A DNA stretch of 64,000 nt from Acidimicrobiaceae bacterium (lineage in GTDB: Bacteria > Actinomycetota > Acidimicrobiia > Acidimicrobiales > RAAP-2), in NCBI GenBank assembly GCA_027451285.1, contig DAIDJP010000013.1, forward strand, positions 1 through 64,000, read 5' to 3'. The notes beneath the pieces are model-generated. The model was not told the origin of the DNA, searched no databases, and worked only from the letters and a program-made list of their open reading frames with translations. The position numbers and the translations under genes are program-made. Shown here one piece after another: positions 7,754 through 14,258 of the stretch (positions are counted from its first letter, which is position 1; each line of letters opens with the position of its first letter).

Positions 7754-8323
7754 GTGCGCACAACCACATTTCTCCTCGTGCGCCACGGTGAGACCGACTG
7801 GAACGTCCAGCGCCGCATCCAGGGCCACAGTGACGACGCCGGACTCACTACGCGCGGCGTCGAGCAAGTCACCGCAACGGCCGAACGCCTCGTGTCTCAG
7901 GGGGCAACGCGCATCGTCTCCAGTGATCTCATCCGCGCGCGCGAGACGGCACTCATCATTTCCCGGCGCCTCGAGCTGACCGTTACCTACGACGCCAACC
8001 TGCGCGAGCGCTCCTACGGCGAACTCGAGGGGCACTCCCTCGACGATTTGACACCCGAAAGTTCGGGTTTCGCTCATGGTGTGATCGTGGATCTAAACGC
8101 CGCTGATCCGGGTGGCGAGTCAATCGCGCAGGTGAAGGATCGTGTCGTCGGCACCCTGGATCGTCTCGCCCGCGACTACCCCGGAGAGACCATCATCGTC
8201 GTCACCCACGGGGGCGTGATTCGCACGTTACGCGCGGCGCGGTCGTCCTCGATGATCGGACACGAATGGAGCCGGGTCGATAACGCCGAGATCTGGGAGA
8301 TGTCGATTCCGGCTGAGGATTAG
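7754..8323 (+). CDS. histidine phosphatase family protein (phosphoglycerate-mutase-like)
   Basis: This 189-aa protein has the RHGETDWN phosphohistidine motif near its N-terminus, the partner segment LIRARETA, and the second catalytic His in VVTHGGVIR. That set defines the histidine phosphatase superfamily, branch 1. Members include cofactor-dependent phosphoglycerate mutases, alpha-ribazole phosphatases and broad sugar phosphatases, and the substrate cannot be told from sequence alone. At 189 aa it is shorter than true mutases, which favours a phosphatase. It starts at GTG 7754, 9 bases after the SGNH gene, and its end overlaps the convergent acyltransferase gene by 4 bp. Confidence 0.85.
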   Translation: MRTTTFLLVRHGETDWNVQRRIQGHSDDAGLTTRGVEQVTATAERLVSQGATRIVSSDLIRARETALIISRRLELTVTYDANLRERSYGELEGHSLDDLTPESSGFAHGVIVDLNAADPGGESIAQVKDRVVGTLDRLARDYPGETIIVVTHGGVIRTLRAARSSSMIGHEWSRVDNAEIWEMSIPAED

Positions 8324-9543
8324 TCCGCGGCCACCTCCAGGGGGCCGTCGCCGCGGTCCTCGTGCCAACTCGCGGCCCGCACTCGGTGCGGTCGTAGTGA
8401 CGACCACGATGCACGCCCTCGTCCAGTGACCGCGCGTGCGAGCGGCGTGCGGGCCATCACCGCGGTAAAGACGAATCCAAGGGTGTAAACGATGACCATA
8501 GCGAGCGGTGCCGCCAGCTCCCATGAAATGTTGATGGAAAAGTGGGTGCGCAAGCGCACGAGGAGCGGAATCCAGATCATCTGGGAGAGGTAAACGCCGT
8601 AGGAGTTGTCCGAGCCCGACTGCACGGCGGCTCGGGTGAAGAGCCCGCGGTGTGGAGAGACTAGGTACACACCCAGCAGGTAGACGCAGAGGATCGCACC
8701 AACGTTGTAGGGCACGATCGCCGGCGAGAAGACGTCCGTCCCGGTCAAGAGATACGCCGGGATCGCCACGTGACGGCTCATCACGAGGATCCCCTCGGCG
8801 AGGGCCACTCCGCCCAGAGTGCCGGCGACGATAAGAAGGGCGTGCGAGACGATCCAGTCGTGCACGTCATCGAGGTGTAGCGCGACGATGACCCCACCCA
8901 CGAGGTAGATGGGATAGGAGATCAGCAAGCGCGTCTGGATCGTGCCCGGGATGACGACGCCGAAGAGATGTGCTCCCACCAGCGCACCGTAGAAGAGTTG
9001 CCAGGCGACGGCGACGACCATGATGACCACGTGCCAGCGCGGAACGCGCTTCAGGGCGCGCAGCAGCCACGGGAAGACCGCGTAAAACTCGAGGATCACG
9101 AGCAGGTAGTACAAGTGGTAGTAGCCCGTCGCGAAGAGGTGCCATAAGTAGTGCAGGCCCGACGCGGACAGGACCCGACCGACGTGCAGCGTGTAGTAGG
9201 GCAAGCCCGTGCGCGTGCTCAGCCGGGTATAGACGAAGTAGATCACCGTCCAGGTGACGTAGGGCAGGCCCACCGCGATCAAACGCTTCTTCGAATACGT
9301 CGCCAGGTTGATGCGCGCAGCGTCGCGGTAGCTGTAGGCGAGCATGCACGCCGAGACGAAGAGGAACGCGTCGCGCGAGAAGCGCGTCAACATGATCACG
9401 CCCGTCGCCGCCATGTTGGCGCCGATCGGCGCGAAGAAGATCAGCGCGTGGGTCGAGACCACCGCTGCCTGCTTGATCGGACGCATCGCGTCGATGTGCT
9501 CGAGGCGCTTGCGCGTGCCGGGCGCCGGTGTCACGGAACTCAT
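8320..9543 (-). CDS. acyltransferase-3 (OafA-like) integral membrane protein
   Basis: The 407-aa protein has about ten hydrophobic segments and the features of acyltransferase-3 proteins: an early histidine (H32 in VVSTHALIFF), followed by a SRDAFLFVSACMLAYSY segment. Members transfer acetyl, succinyl or other acyl groups to surface polysaccharides, lipids or antibiotics across the membrane. There is no C-terminal SGNH domain of the OafA type, only a basic cytoplasmic tail. The ATG overlaps the stop of the AMP-ligase gene (ATGA), making it the last gene of the ComA-like operon. Secreted SGNH proteins are encoded on both sides of the operon, which may be functionally relevant. The acyl group and target are unknown. 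Confidence 0.8.
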   Translation of the reverse strand: MSSVTPAPGTRKRLEHIDAMRPIKQAAVVSTHALIFFAPIGANMAATGVIMLTRFSRDAFLFVSACMLAYSYRDAARINLATYSKKRLIAVGLPYVTWTVIYFVYTRLSTRTGLPYYTLHVGRVLSASGLHYLWHLFATGYYHLYYLLVILEFYAVFPWLLRALKRVPRWHVVIMVVAVAWQLFYGALVGAHLFGVVIPGTIQTRLLISYPIYLVGGVIVALHLDDVHDWIVSHALLIVAGTLGGVALAEGILVMSRHVAIPAYLLTGTDVFSPAIVPYNVGAILCVYLLGVYLVSPHRGLFTRAAVQSGSDNSYGVYLSQMIWIPLLVRLRTHFSINISWELAAPLAMVIVYTLGFVFTAVMARTPLARAVTGRGRASWSSLRPHRVRAASWHEDRGDGPLEVAAD

Positions 9544-11015
9544 CGCAGCGCCTCGACCTGGGTCACGACGGCGTCACCGAGCCCCCGCTTTTGGATCTTG
9601 CCCGTGGCGTGACGCGGCAGCGCCTCCACGACCCTGATCTCCACCGGACGACGCACGCGGGCTAGCCCTTCGACAAGGGTTTCACGCAGGCTGGCCATGG
9701 ACTCGTCGACGTCGGCGACGAGCTCGACGTAGAGCACGGGCACCTCGCCGAAGACCTCGTCGCGGGTCCCCACGACGACGGCGCCCGCAACGCCGGGCAC
9801 CTCGAGGGCCACTTCCTCGATCTCGCGCGGGAAGATCTTCTCTCCGCCGCGGTTGATGACGTCATCGGTGCGCCCTACGAGGTACAAGAATCCGTCAGCG
9901 TCCAGGTAACCTAGGTCCCCGGTGGCGAGCCAGCCTCCCGCAGAGAACCGCTCGGCGTAGGCCGGCGACTCGTAGTGGTCGATCACCGATGCGCCGCGTA
10001 TCTGGACCTGACCGACCACACCGGGGCCCAGCACCTCGCCGTCGACCACGCGCACCTCGACACCCACACCTCGGCCCACCGATCCCGCCCGTCGCTCACC
10101 CGACAGCGCGTTGACGCAGATCTGGCTGGCCGCCTCAGTCATGCCGTAGGACTCGACGACGCGGATGCCGGTTGCGGCCTCGAAGCGCGTCAGCAACGCC
10201 GCCGAGAGCGGCGCGGACGCCGAGCGGATGAAGCGCACGCCGGTCGGCACGCGCTCGTCCTCGCCCACGTCGGCGAGTCGCGCGATAATCGCGGGCACGG
10301 CGTTGATCCACGTGACGTGATTCTCACTGATCACATCCCAGAAGCGCGTGCGGTGGAATCGCTCGTCGAGTACAAGGGACGCGCCGGCGACCAGCGTGGC
10401 GAAGAGCCCCACCACTTCGGCGTTGATGTGCCACAGAGGTAGTGGATTGAAGCCGCGTTCGTGCTGGTCGAGTCGGTTGTGCTGGGCGATGAGAGTCGCG
10501 GCCACGAGCAGCTGGGTCTCGGGCAGAGCCATCACCTTGGGAGTCCCGGTCGTGCCCGACGAGGCGAGCAGCACTCCCCCGCTGGAGGCGACCACCGTCT
10601 CGCTCGAGTCCTCTCTCTCATCGAGGCGGTGCCACGTCACAGTGACATCTCCCGCAGCGTCGCGGTCGGCCACCACGTGCGAGAGTCCGAGCGTGCTGAC
10701 CCAGCGCGCCACGGTCTCCGCACTCAACGGATGAATGGTCGGATCGAGGGGCGCCACCCACGCTCCGGCACTGATGAGACCGAGGAAGACCTCGGCAAAG
10801 TCGAGTGCATCGCTCACGAGTAGTCCGACGCGCACCGACCGCCCCCAGGGCGCCGCGACGCGGCGCCAGTGCTCGGCAACCTCTGCGAGGCGCCGGTAAG
10901 AGACCGTGCGAGACGTGCGCGCCGATAACAGATAGGCCGCGTCACCGGCTTGTTCGGCCCGTGCCGCTAGCAGTGCTCGCAGAGTGTCCGGCGGAACCGG
11001 CGACGTCGAGGACAT
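9540..11015 (-). CDS. AMP-forming acyl-CoA synthetase/ligase
   Basis: This 491-aa enzyme belongs to the ANL superfamily. The phosphate-binding loop is ASSGTTGTPK (residues 151-160), the adenine motif lies near VVESYGMTEA, the hinge is around GRTDDVINRGGEKI, and the C-terminal catalytic lysine is K473 in RHATGKIQKR. These enzymes activate a carboxylate as acyl-AMP and pass it to CoA or another thiol. No carrier-protein domain is attached. It is coupled to the acyltransferase gene by a 4-bp overlap and lies 4 bases after the VOC gene, so it may supply the acyl donor for the membrane acyltransferase. The acid substrate cannot be deduced. Confidence 0.88.
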   Translation of the reverse strand: MSSTSPVPPDTLRALLAARAEQAGDAAYLLSARTSRTVSYRRLAEVAEHWRRVAAPWGRSVRVGLLVSDALDFAEVFLGLISAGAWVAPLDPTIHPLSAETVARWVSTLGLSHVVADRDAAGDVTVTWHRLDEREDSSETVVASSGGVLLASSGTTGTPKVMALPETQLLVAATLIAQHNRLDQHERGFNPLPLWHINAEVVGLFATLVAGASLVLDERFHRTRFWDVISENHVTWINAVPAIIARLADVGEDERVPTGVRFIRSASAPLSAALLTRFEAATGIRVVESYGMTEAASQICVNALSGERRAGSVGRGVGVEVRVVDGEVLGPGVVGQVQIRGASVIDHYESPAYAERFSAGGWLATGDLGYLDADGFLYLVGRTDDVINRGGEKIFPREIEEVALEVPGVAGAVVVGTRDEVFGEVPVLYVELVADVDESMASLRETLVEGLARVRRPVEIRVVEALPRHATGKIQKRGLGDAVVTQVEALR

Positions 11016-11019
11016 GAAC

Positions 11020-11430
11020 TCAATACATCATCCGCGGATCGGCGTAATGCTTGAACTCGAGCAAGTTGAGCGCCGGGTCGTGCACAACGAAGGTCGAATG
11101 CACCTCGACCAGGCCGACGAAGCGCTCGGTCACGTCGGCGAAAAAGGGTACGTCGCGCTGACGACAAAGTGAGTAGAGCGCGTCGAAGTCGCGGCGCTCG
11201 CGAAACGTGACGCCGAAGTGGCGCGGATACAGCGTGACGTCCTCGATCGACAAGTGCTCGGGTCGCGGCGAGAGGTGACAGACCAGCTGGTCGCCGAAGA
11301 AGTCCAACGTCACCCGGTCGTCATAACGGCGCGCCAGTTTGCAACCGAGGGTGAACACGTAGAAGTCGACCGTCGCGTCGAGGTCGTAAGACGGTATGGC
11401 GAGGTGGAAGGCGTCGCGGGTGTCTCTCAC
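11020..11430 (-). CDS. VOC-superfamily (glyoxalase/dioxygenase-like) protein
   Basis: This 136-aa protein has the paired beta-alpha-beta-beta-beta pattern of vicinal-oxygen-chelate proteins: HLAIPSYDLDATVDFYVFTL at the start and a second half ending DPALNLLEFKHY. The metal-ligand positions typical of the fold (the early His and the late Glu of LLEFK) are present. The function could be a dioxygenase, isomerase, lyase or binding protein. Its GTG overlaps the stop of the ComA-like gene by 4 bp, and the ligase begins 4 bases downstream, so it belongs to one transcript with them. Confidence 0.8.
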   Translation of the reverse strand: MRDTRDAFHLAIPSYDLDATVDFYVFTLGCKLARRYDDRVTLDFFGDQLVCHLSPRPEHLSIEDVTLYPRHFGVTFRERRDFDALYSLCRQRDVPFFADVTERFVGLVEVHSTFVVHDPALNLLEFKHYADPRMMY

Positions 11431-12221
11431 AACGCACCGTGGCGCCGGCGCACGTCGGCCGGCTCAAAGATGAAGAGGGTGTCGCTGCGCAGGCCCAGTT
11501 GAATGGTCTCCAGGCTGATCAAATCCGACGGGGCGATGTTGGCGAGGTTGACACCCGAACCGACCCGCTCGACGAAGTACGCCTGCAGTTCCAGCGTCGG
11601 CGCCTCGAAAAGGAGGTTCGAGGCCTCCACGTCGCTCTCGAGAATCTCCTCAATCAAGCCAAATCGCAGCTCGCCGTTGGGGCGACAGATTCCGCCATGG
11701 CCACTCTCGCGCGTCTCGAGAGTCACTAGCTTCGCCCCCGCGTCCAGGTCCGCGCGAATTGCCGCCAGCCACTTGACGGGCGACATCGACTCGCTCTTGG
11801 CCTGATCCTTCGAGCCGACCTCGGACACGACGTGGAAATCGCGCGCGAGTTCGGCTACGTACTGGGCCTTGCGCTCGTCAGAAAGGTCGACTGTCCCGTT
11901 CGACACTTCGACGTGGGTGGCGCCGAACTCGTCACACATCCGCCGAAAGTCGTCAAGGCGGTCTTGGAGTATGAACTTCTCAAAGAGGGTGCCGCCGAAG
12001 TAGAAGCCGATTTGCTCTCTCGCCAGCACGTCGATCTTCACCTTGAGGTCTCGTGAGACGACGGCCGTGCCCCAGCCGAACTTCACGAAATCGAGGTACT
12101 CGCCCGCGCTCTCAACTATGTCGACGAAGTGACGCGTCGCCAAACCCGTGTCGATAGCGATGGTCAATCCATTGTCACGAGGTTTTACTGACCGTGGCGG
12201 CAACTCCAGAAACGTGCTCAT
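11427..12221 (-). CDS. phosphosulfolactate synthase (ComA) family protein
   Basis: From the ATG at 12221, preceded by GGGGAGA, the product is 264 aa. It carries the signatures of ComA, which adds sulfite to phosphoenolpyruvate to give (2R)-phospho-3-sulfolactate: VKFGWGTA near the start, HVEVSNGTVDLS, VVSEVGSKD, ETRESGHGG and FEAPTLELQ with VNLANI. The best-known role is coenzyme M biosynthesis in methanogens, but bacteria and plants also encode ComA homologues of other function. No ComB, ComC or ComDE homologue occurs in the window, so coenzyme M synthesis is not supported. It is the first gene of a four-gene operon with VOC, AMP-ligase and acyltransferase-3 genes. The product is probably a sulfonated or phosphoenolpyruvate-derived metabolite (inference). 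Confidence 0.85.
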   Translation of the reverse strand: MSTFLELPPRSVKPRDNGLTIAIDTGLATRHFVDIVESAGEYLDFVKFGWGTAVVSRDLKVKIDVLAREQIGFYFGGTLFEKFILQDRLDDFRRMCDEFGATHVEVSNGTVDLSDERKAQYVAELARDFHVVSEVGSKDQAKSESMSPVKWLAAIRADLDAGAKLVTLETRESGHGGICRPNGELRFGLIEEILESDVEASNLLFEAPTLELQAYFVERVGSGVNLANIAPSDLISLETIQLGLRSDTLFIFEPADVRRRHGAL

Positions 12222-12432
12222 GATGTCTCCCCGTGACCCGACGGCGCCCCTCAGCGTCTCGCACCGGCACACTCACGGTAACGGGGTCATTCGCCGACAC
12301 CGTTAGAAAACATGTAACGAACATATGACATCGCAAAAGTGGCAAACTCAACTACGCAGTTTCACCGTGATGCTACGGAGCACATAATTTTATTCTCGCG
12401 TGTTCGATCGCCCGACTTCTCCGACCGGCGAC

Positions 12433-13377
12433 TCACAACTCTTGTGGCACGGCCACTTCGATGGCGTTTGCGATTGCGCGATAGCCCGCGTCGTTGGGGT
12501 GATCGTCGGGCCCCCACGGCGGCGGTGTGCACATCCACGTCCACGAGCAGGCGTAGAGGACGTTCGTGGGCACCGGGTGGTGACTCCACGTTGCCGTCGC
12601 GACGTTGTCCATGTGGAAGGCCCCGGGTACGTTCGCGATCGGGACGTTCGCCGCACGATAGATCGAGATCAATTCGTTGTCGAGGTCAGTCACGAGAACC
12701 CGCGTCTGCTCGGCTGAGGCCGCGCTGGAGTGCGGGTTGACGTAGTCCGACAGGAACGGGTCGGCGTAGAGGAGTCCGACGAAGTGCACGCGGGAACCAG
12801 CGTCGGCCTTGAGAAGCTGAATGACACCGGGGAGGTTCGCGCGGATCTGGGCGAGACCCTTGGCGACGCACGCCGAATCGGGCACCCACTTCCACAGGCA
12901 CGGGCGCACGTCGTTGAAGCCCAGGTCGATGGTGATCAGACCCGGCTCGTCGTGATGCTGAGCGAGGTAGATGCGTGCGGCGTTGCGCTGGCTACCTGAT
13001 CCCAGGTAGCAGTGATCCCCCGTGTGTAGCATCGAATACGTGGTCTCACCAGGACATCCAATCTGTCGCATACTCAGGTCCACGCCCCTCTTCTGCTCGA
13101 TGGCGATCACGTCGTCGGCGTAGCCGTGATCGGTGCGCGCCCCGTTGTGATGCACGATGCCAGTGGGCTGAAAGCCAAGTGACGCCGACGCGCCGACCAC
13201 CAAATAGAAGCCCGACGTCGGCGTCGTCGACGCGCCACCGATGAAGCGCTGGAGCCCGACGACACCCGCGATTGCGGCGACCACCAGCGCCAGAAGAACG
13301 CGGACCCCTCGAGGGGACGCGTGAGCGGCGTGACGACCGCGGGGCCTGCGTTCGCGACGCACGTCAGTCTTTCGCAC
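12433..13377 (-). CDS. membrane-anchored SGNH/GDSL-hydrolase-like protein (copy 2)
   Basis: From the GTG at 13377, behind a GGGGGAAG ribosome site, the product is 314 aa. An upstream in-frame ATG would overlap the SDR gene by about 60 bp and is less likely. An arginine-rich N-terminus precedes one hydrophobic helix (about residues 27-46), so it is exported or anchored. SGNH blocks are VVGASASLG, IGCPGETT, DLGFND and DDHPNDAGY. The block I Ser is preceded by Ala rather than the usual Asp. It is paralogous to the protein at 6833-7744. It lies between the SDR gene and the ComA-like operon, all on the reverse strand, which suggests a shared pathway at the cell surface. Confidence 0.75.
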   Translation of the reverse strand: MRKTDVRRERRPRGRHAAHASPRGVRVLLALVVAAIAGVVGLQRFIGGASTTPTSGFYLVVGASASLGFQPTGIVHHNGARTDHGYADDVIAIEQKRGVDLSMRQIGCPGETTYSMLHTGDHCYLGSGSQRNAARIYLAQHHDEPGLITIDLGFNDVRPCLWKWVPDSACVAKGLAQIRANLPGVIQLLKADAGSRVHFVGLLYADPFLSDYVNPHSSAASAEQTRVLVTDLDNELISIYRAANVPIANVPGAFHMDNVATATWSHHPVPTNVLYACSWTWMCTPPPWGPDDHPNDAGYRAIANAIEVAVPQEL

Positions 13378-13435
13378 GCGACTTCCCCCGGGCCTCGCCT
13401 CAAAGAGCCAGTCTACCGGGCAGTTTCGCAGCTCC

Positions 13436-14221
13436 CTAGCGGCGCTCCTCGGCGATGGAGTTCGCGCCGTCGACCACGATGCACTGACCGGTGACATACG
13501 ACGCGCGTGGGGAGGCGAGAAAGTCGATCACCGCGGCGATCTCCTCGGCGGTGCCGCTGAGACCCATCGGGCTCGCGAGACCCTGGCGCGCCTCGTGATC
13601 GGTCTGCGAGCCGGTCGCGATCCAGCCCGGCGCGACCGCGTTCACCGTGACGCCGCGGTCCGCGTAATCGAGGGCGAGGCTGCGGGCCAGGCCCACGAGG
13701 CCGGCCTTCGCCGCGGCGTAGATCGGTTCGTGGCGCATCGCCATCACCGGCCCGGTCACGCTGGCGACAAGGACCATCCTTCCCGCGCCGTGCGCGCCCA
13801 GTGCGGGCAGGCAGGCCTTGGCCACGTAGAAGGCGGTGTCGAGGTTGCGCGCGATGCCCGCGTGCCAGTGGGCCGCGTCGATCTCCTCGAGCGCCCCAGT
13901 CGAGAACGCCGGATCGCTCAGGGAGGTCATGCCCGCGTTGTGCACGACGACGTCGAGACGGCCCCAGGACTCCAGGGCCAGTTCGACGAGCGACGAGGAC
14001 GTCGCGGGATCCGTGAGATCGCCGACCAGGCCGCGCGCGTCGACGCCGACGGCGCTCAGCTCCTCGACCCGCTCGAAGATCCGCCGCGTCGTCGAGGTGA
14101 CGACGAGGCGAGCGCCCGAGGCGGCGAGGGCGCGGGCGCTGGCGAATCCAATCCCGTCAGCGGCGCCCGCCCCGGTAACCAGCGCGACGCGCTCAGGGGG
14201 ACCATCTGCAACTGGCGACAC
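13436..14221 (-). CDS. short-chain dehydrogenase/reductase
   Basis: This 261-aa protein is a classical SDR. The Rossmann motif is TGAGAADGIG near residue 16, followed by HNAG and the catalytic S...Y-x-x-x-K triad (VASVTGP then YAAAK), with a C-terminal VTGQCIVVDGA segment. It should oxidise or reduce a hydroxyl or carbonyl group with NAD(P)(H). The substrate is unknown, and the overall pattern resembles 3-oxoacyl-ACP reductase/FabG-like enzymes. It starts at GTG 14221 behind an AGGGAG site. The SGNH gene starts 58 bases downstream on the same strand. Confidence 0.9.
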   Translation of the reverse strand: MSPVADGPPERVALVTGAGAADGIGFASARALAASGARLVVTSTTRRIFERVEELSAVGVDARGLVGDLTDPATSSSLVELALESWGRLDVVVHNAGMTSLSDPAFSTGALEEIDAAHWHAGIARNLDTAFYVAKACLPALGAHGAGRMVLVASVTGPVMAMRHEPIYAAAKAGLVGLARSLALDYADRGVTVNAVAPGWIATGSQTDHEARQGLASPMGLSGTAEEIAAVIDFLASPRASYVTGQCIVVDGANSIAEERR

Positions 14222-14258
14222 GCGACTCCCTTCGTCGCGCCATGGTAGCCAACGGCCC

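Noticed and set aside
11427-12221. evidence for coenzyme M synthesis
   Set aside because: Only a ComA-like step is visible, with no ComB, ComC, ComD or ComE genes nearby.
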